Positions 42,715-54,900 of a DNA stretch of 64,000 bases are shown here, piece by piece. Made by a program: the position numbers and the translations under genes. Each line of letters opens with the position of its first letter. Position 1 is the stretch's first letter. The notes under the pieces were generated by a model that saw only the letters and a list, made by a program, of their open reading frames with translations, made no database searches and was not told where the DNA came from. The stretch is taken from contig JAETXT010000003.1 in NCBI GenBank assembly GCA_019188255.1, positions 372,001 through 436,000 on the forward strand. The letters are read 5' to 3'. Source of the stretch: Verticillium longisporum. Taxonomy: Eukaryota > Ascomycota > Sordariomycetes > Glomerellales > Plectosphaerellaceae.

Positions 42715-45700
42715 GTTGCTGGCGGTCTCGAGGACTGTGTGGATGTACAGATATCGGCTGATGTTCGTAGGAGATTGTTGGCAGCGACGGGGCGAGGAAA
42801 GACGGCCGGCGTCTCGAGTGAAGCGGTTTGGCGAGATGGTACGGCGTTCGGTGGACGTCGGGGTAAAGACCGTGACCAGAGCAGTATCTGGTGAAGTTCG
42901 ACCGCACAGCGAGACGATGTCGTAGAAGATAATAAATTATGGACAGTGGTGAATGTGAAAGACTTGGTTCCCAACGGACAAGCACTCGACCGGGTTGGTT
43001 TGTCTCTCTGGGTCGAAGCACTTGGTGCGGGTGGCACGTCTGGTCCTGGAGTCTCGAGCACGACGAAGTGGAGGAGGCCGGCTCCCAGGTTTCGGCGGAG
43101 GGATTCGCACTGAAAGAGAGGACAGGTCGAAACGTGGATGGGGCCACTGCCGCGAATGCTGAATCAGAAAGAAGTCGGAGGGAACGAAAGAGAAACAGAT
43201 ACAACTAAAGGTAGCGAAGCGAACGGAAGGGGCAGGAGAGGTCGGAGCGACTTGCGAGTCGCAGAATTGATCGTGATGATGCGGTTGTCCCGACAGGAGT
43301 CGTTTCAGAGGATGCTTGCTGAAGCACGCTTGGCAGTCTCACGAGCCTGCGGTCGCGCCGTGCCATGCCAGAACCGTGAGATTGAGCCAATCAGTCGACA
43401 CAGAACATCGAGGAGTCGCCTGATTTGGGAGGGCCCTTTTCCCTTACCTGTCCAAGGTCTGAGGGGTCCCATCCCTGCCTGGCTGGCTTGCAGATTGACT
43501 GACTACTTTCTGCCTCTCCCGACAGTACAGGCCCAACCACTTTCAGCCCAGTGTCACCACGGCGCCGCCTCTGTGGATGAGCGGGAGTGTCACACTCGGG
43601 ACTTGCAAGCACCTAGTGCGCTTTTGGTATGCATTGATCGGATATCCTTCCTTCACGATTGACCCAAGGCTGTGCTGTGCTGTAGTGGCGATTCGAATGG
43701 CATCATGCCTTGTCATTCGATTAGATTGTGCGTGGTGGCACCATGCTTGGCGCCATTGATGAGAGCCGGACAACATGTGATACCAGCGGTACAGTCTGGC
43801 GCCCTGATTCCAACCGACTGTTTTCCCTGTTTCTGATCTGCGGTCCAGGCGGGCACGGTGCTACCAGCCTTGTGACTTGCCCATTGTGAGAAGGTTGGAT
43901 GAACACTGAATCACTTGCTCTGTTTGAGGAATATTCGCACAGCCACTCGGATCGCCTAGCTATATCCGTGGGGAATCTGGAGGATGTATTTGAGGCTCTC
44001 ATCCATGGAAGTGCAAGATCTGCTCCGCTACCAAGGCAAGACAACGGGGGGGGCTAACTGCTCAATTCATGCTTAATAACAAACCTGGATGTCGGGGGGG
44101 ACGAGAATTGGATAATCGGGCGGTCGGCACCGCGGCATCTTGCCCAGGAAGCAAATCTGTTTATGTTCCGGTCCTTACAAATGAACATTCAGCTATCGTC
44201 CAGAGAGAAGTGGCTCGGGGCAGAGAGACATGAGCCTTGGTCCCTCGTTCGTAGAGGCTTGGAGTTCCGTCCCTGCGTCCGGATTTCCGGGCGTGCCCCC
44301 CTCCTTCCGACCCCTGTGTCCTCATCGTTTGCTTGTAACGACGGCGAGGCAGATGCTTCTGCTGTCATTCTCACATCAGGACTTGGAGGCGATTGCTATA
44401 CTATCGCGCAACGCCCATGTGAACTCTCCCTTGCTCGATGAATGTTTTGAGGAAGCAGAGGGAAGGACCGCGGCCTCTGACGAAGCAGTGGAAAGGCGTC
44501 TCAGTCCTTGCGGCTGGGCAGGCACATGGCACCTTGAATCGTGTTCGTCAGTGATGAGATTGGCCAGCATCACGTGGGTGGGCTTCATCTGGCACCTTCC
44601 CTGTAGAGAGCTGCGGTCGTCACCCACACCTGCTGAAAGGACCTGTCTAGGCCCCATTGTCGCAATCAGCCGTCCACAGTGGTAGATATCTGGCGTCTGC
44701 TGTCTGTTGTCCGGCGCGTTCTGAAAGCAAGGTCTTGACTCTCGTGTCTGTTTTATTTGCATTCATTAGGGCAAGTTTCACCTCAGCCAGGCATTTCGGC
44801 TTACGCCTCTGCCATTCATTGGATGCTTCCGTCAACGTCTCCCTTCCTCGTGTCGGGCTCGAGTGCACTGAGGATGATTCTGAGCCAGCACAGTCCATGT
44901 AGCCATGTACGGGTTTGACACCCCCTCCTCATCGCACCTTGTCTCCCTCCCCCCTTGGTCAAGCCCTTCCGGGGTGGTGACCAGGGGCTTTCTTTCCCTC
45001 TTTGCAAGCCCTGTAGCCCAGTCGAGTCGCCGTTGCCGCCTTGGGGTTCAAGGCCAGCTCGATTGCACCTTCTGACAAGGCACAGATGAGTACAGAGCAG
45101 GAACAGGCTGGCAGGTAGGATCGCGCCTGCCCTACCTCTCTCTTCCGCCTAGGTACCTGCCTGACCCTTCGTGCCGTGCCCACAATCTTGCGCTTCTCTC
45201 CGTCCTTGTCGTGACCCGGAATACGTGTTGCATCATCTTGCCTTCCCACTGACTCGCCGCTGCAAAAGCGTGCTTTCTAACTCCATATCGTACTGGGCAA
45301 GATATCTCAGAACTTGAAGCGATATACAAGGCTCTCGAGGCATGCTTGCCTGCTGTCCCTTTCCAGACCGTTTCTGCCAAACCAAATCCCAACTAGGATA
45401 GCCGCCAGAGGCTGTCGAACCTGTCAGGCCAGATCCATCGCGTGGTGCTCGGCTGGCGACAGTGCCGGCAAACGTGCACCACCACGACCGTTCAGGCCAA
45501 CCCGCCAGTCCTTCTTTGGGGAGCGAGTCCCGCCACAGTATCGCTCGGCGCCCGCATCATGCCTTCAACAACCATACCCAACTTGGAAGACAAGCCATCC
45601 AGGCAGGAGCCAAATCGAACGTCAAGCTACAACTACAAAGGTCAGTTACCACATCTCTCTTCTGTGTCATCCTCACAACCAAGTCGCTTTCCCCCAATCC

Positions 45701-48579
45701 CCTGCATGCCCGCTTCGCTTTCTGGTTGTGCGGCCATTGTGTGTTTGATTCTGGCCTCGACCCTGGCTCGGCCGAGACGCCTGCACAACGAGTCCCGCCA
45801 GGACTTGCAGAGCGAGAAGGTGGCGGACGTCGGGGGGCACCATTGCATTAGCACGACACGAAGACCTCCTCTGCGAGCAATCCACGTCCGAAAACCACCT
45901 ACCTACCTCGCACCCGCCTGTGAGCTCTTCAGATGTCAGCTCCGTCAACCCTTCCCTCGGCGTATCGTGGCTTGAAGTTACATCGCATATGCTGCCTGGG
46001 TAAGCCATGCCTTGACCGTTCGCGCTCACGACATCACTACGCTTGCAATCACACGCTATCAGCGCCGCGCTGTCCCCCCCCCTCCCACGTTCTTCTCTCG
46101 ATCGAGCAGCCACTCGAGTGTCCGTGCCGAAAATTATGTGCCCTGGATCAACACTGTGTTGCCTCAGTCGCGCTTCGAACCCCTGCCAATCTATCTTCCT
46201 TGCTGAACCCTTGTCTTCGGTCGGTGGACCGGCGAAGGCGCCGGCGCCGGCGGGGCTGTTGATGAATCGCGCTCCTCGAGGATAGTGGGTGGTCAGTCGT
46301 TCCTGTTGGCCGACAAAACCTTTACTTGGCCTCAGCGGATGTCAGATGGAGGAAACCAAGCCATCTGCTCACTCAGTAAACCCGTCATCACCATCTGCGA
46401 CGTATGGACCTGTGGCCTCAGACGATGCGTTACGAGCCCAGACGATGAGCACTATCACTATCAGAACCTGCCGGGTTCGAGATTCACCCCGACCATCGAT
46501 TCTCCTCCTACCCTACCCACCTTTGACTGCAAATGAGCCGGGCGGGCTTAGAACCACGCTAGCAATCACCGCGTTTGACCAACCACGTATCAGCCTGGCC
46601 ACCACAAAGGGCAACCCCTGCGAATCGGCTGCTCGATGGACGGACAAGCAGATGCCAAAGTTCAGTCAGAGCCTACGCCCGCCGTACGGCGAATCGGTCG
46701 ATCCCTTCTCACGCAAACAACACCCGCCGAGGGCACACAAGCTGTTCGATCTCATCCGTCGCAAAGAGCGACGAGTCACCCTTCGACATCCTTACGTGTG
46801 TACTGTGACGCCACACTTGCTTCGAGGCAGAGCCTGGGCAGAGTCATGACAAGCTCTGGAATGGCCCTTTTCAGGGACCCCTTCACAGGCGGCACCGGCC
46901 GAGGCACAGATTCCTTCAGATGTTCCCAGGCATTGTTAGCGGCAAACTGTGCGACAGGGGAATGGCGGACAAGGCGGGATGATGATGAGGATTGAGGGGG
47001 TGCATCTTCGCTCGTACCCTTCCGCGCCAGTCGCACTGGGTTCCCCCGTTTGCATCCATCCCAATCGCCGACCTAGCAAGTGCCTGAGGAGCTCCACCCG
47101 CTACGAATAATTAATTATCTGCGTGAGCGACTGACCGCGTGCATTCTCGCACCCTGGATGGGACCACCTGTTCCTCGCCTCTGTTTCGCTGCTTGGGCCG
47201 CACGTCCTTCCACCGATGCCCCCCTTCCTGACACTGTGCTGGATCTGGACTGGGCGGTTCTCTGGTCGAGGAGGGGCACTCACGCTGACACTGGATTTGT
47301 TGTGCAGAGATCCCCGCCGGAAAAGCGAGCACACCTTCGGGAACGGACGCTCATCTGCAAAGATTTTCCCCCATTTCCAAAAGACACTGTACCAGAAGGT
47401 ACCAATCGCCAGATTCAGGTAAGCCCAATCTCTCTGCTGTACGCCATATCCCCTACATTCCAGCTCCAGGGCACCGTAGCGACGGGTCCGGCAGCAAGCA
47501 TGGCCAGTGCACGTCCATGGGAACGAGCTGGGCGGGAAACTGCAAGCCATGGCCCACCATCCCAACGGTCCGACAGGCCACCTTACACACTGAGCCAGAC
47601 GCAGACAGTGTCAACAAGGTGCCGTCTTCTAGTGGGACGTGGACTGGCCTACCGCGAGGGGGAATGGGGATTCTGTTGCTGGAGGGCTCGAGCTGCAGGT
47701 GGAGGGCGCCATCACCCTTCGGCGAGTCTCGTACCTACACTACTGTGCCTGGGTCCCTGGGGACAGGGGCCAAACTCGTTGCTGTGCTAGGCCGCCTGCA
47801 CCCTTGGGCCCACTGCGCGCCCTCCTTCGGCAGCACCAACCTCCTGAGCCCTCCAACCAGGCTCCAGCTCTGTTCCCCAGGCGTAGAGCGACGGCCCCCC
47901 GCCTTTTCGCTTTCTTAAACTGTCTGGTCATGGCCACAGCCCGTGCTACCACCTCACTATCCTCTTTTCATTCACTCCGCAGCTCTCTCTCGCCCTTATC
48001 CTCAATCGAGGTTTCTGGCTGACACTTGCGTTGCTTGTTTCTGTACAGGGAAATCGCTTGACATCCAAAACCGTTACTCTGGGGCCGCACCTTGTCTTCC
48101 GGACTCAACTCCTTCGCCGCGAACCCTTCTCGGAACACAGCTTGGTGAACAAGTCGCGTTTCCTTGTTTTGCGCGCGCGCCCACACACACACACGCACAC
48201 GCTCGCGCTTGACAACAATCGCCGACCAAGGTCTGGCACCAACCCTTCAATCCCCTTGCGCGTCGGTCTCTCTCAACAAATCAAGGACCTCCCTCTACAA
48301 GCACAAGGCTGCATACCAAACACGGACGCCTGAAGTCGGACAGGTCGATCGAAAATTAATCTGAATTCCTCGCTCCCTTCCGCGCAGGCCACCAGACTCG
48401 ATTCAGCGCAACAGCCAACCAGGTTTCTGCGACAGAAGAAACCTACATCCATACCAACACGGCCGCTCCGCTTGTCGCCAGAGCAGGCATAGATCCAACG
48501 GCACAACGCCCAAAGGAGTATCACCCCCCAACTGTCTTACTTTCCCACGTGATACCTTCCGGACAAGCCACTGACAGCA
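42715..48579. other. 5.9 kb gene-free region upstream of mcm1
   Basis: The stretch includes the tetraspanin promoter at its left end. Many overlapping ORFs of 60-240 codons occur on both strands, but none has a recognisable domain, consistent codon use or a convincing splice pattern. Splice-like donors (GTAAGC near 46002 and 47419) and CT-rich tracts from about 47950 suggest a long, possibly spliced mcm1 leader. A CA-rich simple repeat lies near 48182-48200. The region could carry regulatory sites or non-coding RNA that I cannot see from sequence alone. Confidence 0.4.
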
Positions 48580-49431
48580 ATGGCCGATATCACTGATCAG
48601 CACGACCAGGGCTCGCCCGGCGACCTCGACGAGGCGCACTCTGTCGGCAATGGCAGCGTCGGCGAGAACCGTGGCGTCAAGCGTCAGCGCCCCAGCGCCG
48701 CCGACGACGACGACGACGATGACGAGAAGGGAGGTCGTGAGCGTCGCAAGATTGAGATCAAGTTTATCAACGATAAATCGAGACGCCACATCACCTTTTC
48801 CAAGCGCAAGGCCGGCATTATGAAGAAGGTAAGAAGCCACAACCGACAGGACACCCAAGCCCGCCACCACCGGCGCGTCGACCAGTCGTCGCGCTTAGCA
48901 TTTCCGCTGTTGTCCCCCGCAATCGCTAACACGATCGACCTCGCAGGCATACGAGCTATCCGTCCTCACCGGCACTCAGGTGCTCCTGCTTGTTGTGTCC
49001 GAAACTGGCCTGGTCTACACCTTCACGACACCCAAGCTCCAGCCTCTCGTGACTAAGGCCGAAGGCAAGAATTTGATTCAGGTATGCTGCGTTGCGCACA
49101 GCCCATGAGCTCGCTGTCGCGCGAACAATGACTGATTGGTTTGATAGGCGTGTCTGAACGCTCCGGAGCCCAGCCAGGGCGGCGAGAACGGTGTCGACGA
49201 CGGCAACCAGGTTGAGTCCCCGAGGAGCCTCCCCAGCAGCATCTTCCCCCGCAAGCTGGTCGTCAGCAGGGTATGCCCGGCGCTCCTCACATGCCGCCCA
49301 ATTACATGCCCGCCAACATGGGAATGGACCCCTCGAACCTCGCCTTTGGCGGCTACGTCAACCAGCAGCAGCGCGGTGGCTACCCCATGGCGCAAGGCGG
49401 ACTTCCTCAGCACTCGTCCCATCAGTCATGA
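48580..49431 (+). CDS. mcm1: MADS-box transcription factor Mcm1, frame broken in exon 3
   Basis: Three exons: 48580-48828, 48947-49081, 49148-49431; introns 118 nt (GTAAGA, CTAAC branch, GCAG) and 66 nt (GTATGC, CTGAT branch, TAG). The SRF/Mcm1-type MADS domain spans about residues 52-112 (RRKIEIKFINDKSRRHITFSKRKAGIMKK, then AYELSVLTGTQVLLLVVSETGLVYTFTTPKLQPLV), preceded by an acidic run. It binds CArG-like DNA as a dimer and controls mating, cell cycle and development with partner factors. In exon 3 the frame starts as ACLNAPEPSQGGENGVDDG but the family's Gln/Pro/Met-rich tail (QQGMPGAPHMPPNYMPANMG, ending in HSSHQS) lies in another frame; one extra base at the C4 run 49218-49221 joins them, giving about 223 aa. 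Read literally, the protein ends in an unrelated tail at 49436. Confidence 0.9.
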
Positions 49432-51302
49432 TTGAAGATTTCTTCGACGAGTGGATGCTTTCCCGCTGAAAAGCCGGCGCGTGCACAACGTTCCGGAGTA
49501 TCTGGGACGTTGTGTATCGCCTGGACATCGAGGCAACGACCACATAATATGCGAGGTTCCGACGGTATGGCGTTCGCACAGGTGTCTTTTTTGTTTGCAT
49601 TACGCATCGTTGCTTCTTTCTGCATTTCTTCTTCTCGTCCCGCAAGGTCCCGTCTGCTCCAATATCGGTCAGCCTTGCAAGGCTTCTTCAAGGGTCCGCC
49701 GATCTTCTGGCCCGACCCCACAGCGTCTGCTCATGGACGCGATGGAGGTTGTGGATTCGACGGATCAGCAGATAACTCGGCGGGAGGAGGGGAGCTCGGG
49801 TGAGATGACGAGAGGATGCCCGATCGAGGCCGATGCTGCGGAAGTCTGGGACGCGGATAACGGGGCGCAATGCCCACGGCCCAGAGGCCAGCTTGTTTCT
49901 TTTTCTCCTCTCGGTGGTTGGGTCGTTTGGGTCGGCAAGGTGGAAGGGAGGGACGATATCGGAGTTGGGTCTGATGATATACTACGGCCAGGAGAGGCCA
50001 TCCCTCTCTCCAACGTGTAGGATTAACGGCGATACCCGGTCTGGGGAGGATGCCATTTCTGCCCAAAAAAATGGTCTTCTGAAGAAGAAGAAAAAACATG
50101 CACTGAAACAGAATGTCTGCGTCGATCGCCCTGCAGACGTAGTCACTGCCGAAAACTCACGACGGCAGCGCGATGCGCTACCAATCGCTCGATATGAGAC
50201 ATGCGCAGATCTGAACATTCAGCGTGTGTGATTCACGGCTCGACATCCACTCATGTGTCGGGTTCGGACCTGATCTCGACGAACCCGACAGATTGGGTTC
50301 GATTGGGTTCACTGATCAAGAAGGCAGTGATGGACATGGTGCGCATTGAACTACGTCCTGGGACGGGATAGTGCGCCTGGGGCATTTACGTATCGGGCAT
50401 GGGCGGTCCGCACAACAAGGTGGCGGGCCGAGAAGAGGGAGGGGGGGCTTACGACGGTAATAAAAGGCACTCTGGGCAATGGCTATGGGGGTGTCACAAA
50501 GGCCGGCAGACGGCTGATCTCCCTTCTGGGTAGAGGGGCGCGCGCGCGCGCTGGGTGGCGGGGGATGGATTGGAGTAGCATTTGATCCATAGGATTGCGA
50601 CAATGGATCGCCGCGCAGCGTTTTGCTTGTCTGTATGTGAATGTGTGCGCGTGTATTCCTCTCTTTCGCTGGACTGGGAGGCGACTGTTTCTCCTGGCCC
50701 ATCCATCTCGTTTGTGATCGCGCCCGTGTCGGATGTGGGCGCGCATCGGGGGGAAGGGCGCGGGTGCAGCCACATTTGCGTCGTTTTGGTGAGGGTGTGT
50801 GGCTGATGATAGTGGCTTGACCTCGACGAGTTACTGACAATGATGACAAGTGAGATGGGGTGCGGCTGTCACGTGTATGAGTGGCTTCTGAGGGGTGGAT
50901 CCGATGTGAGCGGGTTTGAGAAGGTTTCTGCACGGACCACTGACGATGCTGCGGCGTAGGTACCGGTACTTGAAGGTGCCGGCCGGGTGGACGGGGAGAA
51001 GTGCAGACACGGGCAGGGCTTCAATGTTCGACGCGAAAAAGGCAGAGATCACGGCGTGTTTCATCTGCTTCTCATACTGATCTCCTTCTTCTCCTGATTG
51101 TACGTGTTTGGGATGCAAGAGGGCTTTGCAATGGGAATTGCAATTACGAGGCACGCATTACAAGATTATACGCAAGCTTTGGAAGAATGCACGAAGAGCG
51201 GGAAGAATGTGCTCGAAAGAATGCCTTTTTTTTTTGGCTGGCTGGCTGGCTGGCTGGCACCTAACATGACATCTTGTTATGGCCACCCAGTACGCAACCA
51301 CT
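49432..51302. other. Convergent intergenic region
   Basis: 3' flanks of mcm1 (+) and the copper transporter (-). It contains an alternating GC run (about 50536-50551, potential Z-DNA) and a GGCT tetranucleotide repeat (about 51236-51258). No gene can be supported. Confidence 0.45.
51236..51258 (+). repeat. GGCT tetranucleotide repeat
   Basis: Five to six tandem GGCT units directly after a T-rich run, just beyond the copper transporter stop codon. Confidence 0.7.
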
Positions 51303-51964
51303 TTAGTGCCCGCTGTGAATGGCATAGCGACCGACGGCAATGCTGCCGAGGAAGACGCCACCCAGGACAGACAGGAAGTAGCCGACATTCATGCTCATGA
51401 CTGCCAACATGCTAGAATATCGCGTTAGCGCGCGCTCTCCAGGCGACGCACATCCCGTGCAGGGCGAGAGGACACTCACAGAAGGTAGCCGACACCGGCA
51501 ATGACAGTGTCGAGGAGGGCGCGGACGGGGTCGACGGAGAAGCGCCACGGCCTCGTGAGTCCGTGTTTCCGCTGCACGACGGTGACATTCTCCTCGCGGC
51601 CGTTCTCCGAGATGACCATTTGCTTGGCGAGGCTGTCGGACGACAGCTGCTGGCCGAGGGTGTTCTTGTCGGCGACGACGACGTACCGGCGCTTGAGCTC
51701 CTGGTCGAGCCAACGCTGCTCGAGGAGGGCCTTGCCGGCGAGCATGACGCGGAGGAGGGAGGCGAGCACGATGAGGAAGATGCAGGTGGCAGCGTACGTG
51801 CCAACGCTGTTGGGCGTCCACGCCTCGCTGTAGAGGGAGGTTTGGATCATGTTCTGGAAAATGACCATCATGCCCATCTCGTGGCCTCCTGTGCTGCTGC
51901 CGTCGGTGCTGGCGGCCGTCGTGGCATCGTGAGCCGTGTCGCCGTGTGGAGCTCGGGCTTCCAT
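51303..51964 (-). CDS. Ctr-family copper transporter
   Basis: 197 aa in two exons: 51964-51480 and 51411-51303, with a 68-nt intron (GTGAGT donor, GCTAAC branch, TAG acceptor). The start at 51964 is chosen over the open frame back to 52360 because the upstream part is CT-rich leader-like. The N-terminus is short, with His and Met (GHEMGMM), then TM1 (YAATCIFLIVLASLLRVMLAG), a cytosolic loop, TM2 containing the MxxxM copper-relay motif (MLAVM) and TM3 with the GxxxG packing motif (GGVFLGSIAVG). These are the hallmarks of trimeric Ctr channels that import Cu(I). Whether it is at the plasma membrane or the vacuole cannot be told; the single Met cluster resembles Ctr2/Ctr3-like forms. Confidence 0.88.
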
Positions 51965-54900
51965 GATGAGAGGTGGGTGGTGAGGAGGGTGTCGGATTGG
52001 GGTATCACGGGAGAAGAACAAGGTAAAAAGAAACGACGATGCCGGCTCGTCGGTGTTGGGCGTAACAGTCGAGTTTGTTTGTATATGCTCAGCACGAGGC
52101 TTTCGAGGTTGTATCGGAGGTTGGACTGGCCTCGAAGATATACGTTGCGACGATGAGAAGGTTTGCGGGAGATCTTCAGACGCCGGACGTGACGCTTGTC
52201 GTCGAAACAAGGCTCGAGGGATATCCGGGGAGGGAGTAGGCTCCTGGCAGGCCGACCTGGTCGTCTTGTCGCATGAAATTGGAAATTGGTGGTCTGGTCT
52301 CGTCTGGTGTCTGAACCAGGAAACGTGTGAGCACGGGTGATCTCGACTATTTGAAGGCACCCGGATGGGAGGCGGGGTGGTACCTCGAAGGGGCTACACT
52401 GCAGTGTCCCTTGGCCGCGCTCCAGTGGAGTCTGAAGGGCAAAGCCAAGATGAGGACCTCGCGGGGTGCAGATCCCAGCCACGTCATTGGTAGATGAGCA
52501 ACTTTAGCGTCGTCCAGGGACTTCAACTGAATGTACCGATACATTCTTTCCACGTTGGCCACACACTTCGTTACTCAGAGCCTCAACTCCATGCAGCAAC
52601 GAGGAACAGCTGCCATGACACAAGTCCACATCATGAGCAACAACGAGCTCCATGAGCCATGGTTCAAGTATGTCTTCAGTGTAGAACGCTGATCCCAGCC
52701 TTCCGAGCAAGTCTACGCAAAACCGCTTTCTTCAGCCGTGCCTCACGAACAGACTATTCGGGCCAGCAACTTGCTTCTGCACGTCGCATCAACAGCCCAC
52801 CATGCTTTCAATGGGCTTTGGACATCTCGGACGAATGCGAAACAGTTCACTATATCAGTAGGTGTTCCTACGCAGTTCAGGTACGACTCGGGATAAAAAT
52901 GATGTGCCACTCCGCCCAGAGGCCTAGATCGTAATCGAACAGCATCAGATCTTTTTTTGAAACAGTCCTCAGTATCTTTTGGGCCTCATGCACAGGACTT
53001 CTATCTCCTTTTCTTCGTCTGATCATCTGATCGATCCGCACTTTTCCCCCCTCACGCTTCTTCTCCGACAACAGTACCACTGACCAATCGCAACCATCCC
53101 GCCTTATGGTCCATTCCATGCGGTGACATCCACGCATGGTTTACATCCTCCAGGTAGAGAGTATCACGTCTACCCCTGATTACCATCCCGTCTCGTTGCA
53201 ATTGCCTCCTTCGTCAAACTGTGGGACATCCCAAGTCAATTCTATTCGAATCGAGATCAAAGTCGTCTTGTTTTTACAACGCACTTTGCGTACTGGTTTC
53301 GATGCTGATCCCATCTCATACTTGTTTGCCCACGAAATATCGTCTTGTCAGGACACAATCATCATGGATACTCCCATGACATCCAACCCAGTACCGGATG
53401 CTCGAGGCTAGTTTGCACTTGCTCGCTAGGCCGAGGTCTATTGAGGACCTTCCTAATAGTCAATTCCTCGCTATCATTCTGTCGCCGAAGCTAAAAAGAA
53501 CAACGGCCTCGCGTCGTCGTAGATCGTGCAGGAAGCATCGTTCAATTTCAGAATCACGGAATTCGTCCGAGTCGCTGGCCAATTCCAATGCCCATCCCCG
53601 ACGGGATGAGCCCATGACCAGAAACTTCAAAGAATCCATGCATGTCGTCGGGCACTTGGCCGAGGGAGCGAGCCTTCCGATTGACGAATCCTGGCGCAAT
53701 CGCGCCGTTGAGGTCGATGGCGAGGATTGGAAATATAGCGTCATCTCGTTGTCGCACGCCATGGCTGGAAAGAAAAGCGCTTCGATCTTTCTGTAGAACG
53801 CGCTTTGAGCACCTTGTTCCACTCCGTCAACGAAGTCCCAGGGTTGCCTTCTAAGGCGAGAACCAGTTCATGAGATCCTTGCACAAGTTGCGTAGCAAAG
53901 GCATGTCGAAGGGCTGCCGAAGGGCTTTGATCTCCCAGAGAGTACCTGCGGACTCAACATGTTGTACTGTGGATTCAACTTGTCGCGACGAGAATTGTGA
54001 CATGAAGATTGGGTAACATTCGGGACAGACAAGGTGCCAAGTTCATATATCCTGCGCTGGTCTTGAGGTCCCCTGTCCTCAGAAATAATGTTACACGTCA
54101 CGGTGACGTTACAGTCTCGGATTTCTCTCCGAACGACCAGCTCGTGTGGATTGGAACGTATCATGTTGTCGGCAGGCCCCTGTAAATCACAGACACTTTA
54201 GCCGGCAGAGGCATCGGAAATGTACAGGGCTGCCGGGCTTTTCCATCTGCGCCGCGCTGGCAGGGTTGCATCGCCTCAGCGGGTCCACGATATGTCTTCG
54301 GAAACATTGCCGAAATCCTTTGCTGTGCAAGGATACCCGGTGAACTCTGGCCCGACCCGGAGCAAAATCCCTGGCGCAAACCACGATTTCTCTGGCAAAG
54401 TGAGATCTCCGCAACGTATGACCTGGTTTTCCTACCGGTCTGGCGCTGAATACCCGATTAGGAGTGCTGACTGTCTCGTCCTACCAGGCATGCTGCAGCC
54501 ACCCAGCGATGTCATCAGCAGAGGGACAGCTTTCCCCTGCGCATCGGCACCCATATCCTTCTCCCCGATGGTGTCGTGCGTCCAAATGCTAGCATCCTTG
54601 GAGGAGGCGTGCTGCAGCGATTCACGATCCTATACCAGAGCAGCCGCCACTCTCGTTAGCCGTTGTACCGGGGGGGAGGGGTGTAGATCTAGTACATGAC
54701 CCTTCCGTATCCAGGTCCCGGATCTGCGCCAAGCCGCCATGGCTAGGCGGGGAGGGGGGGGCGTGAAGTAAGGAAGTATCGCGGCTGGCTGCAGGCCGGG
54801 TTCCTGGTGGCTCACAGGCCCATCCATATGCTGCCCCGTCGGCCCGTCTGCACACAACCCAAACCGCGGGGCCGGGATCAGGGGCGGCGGTCAAGGCAGG

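Noticed and set aside
46465..46485. tRNA B-box-like sequence GGTTCGAGATTC
   Set aside because: No pairing T-stem and no complementary acceptor stem could be formed around it, so not a tRNA.
47080..47790. 236-codon plus-strand ORF in the mcm1 upstream region
   Set aside because: No domain, irregular composition, overlaps equally long frames on both strands; better seen as leader or intergenic DNA.
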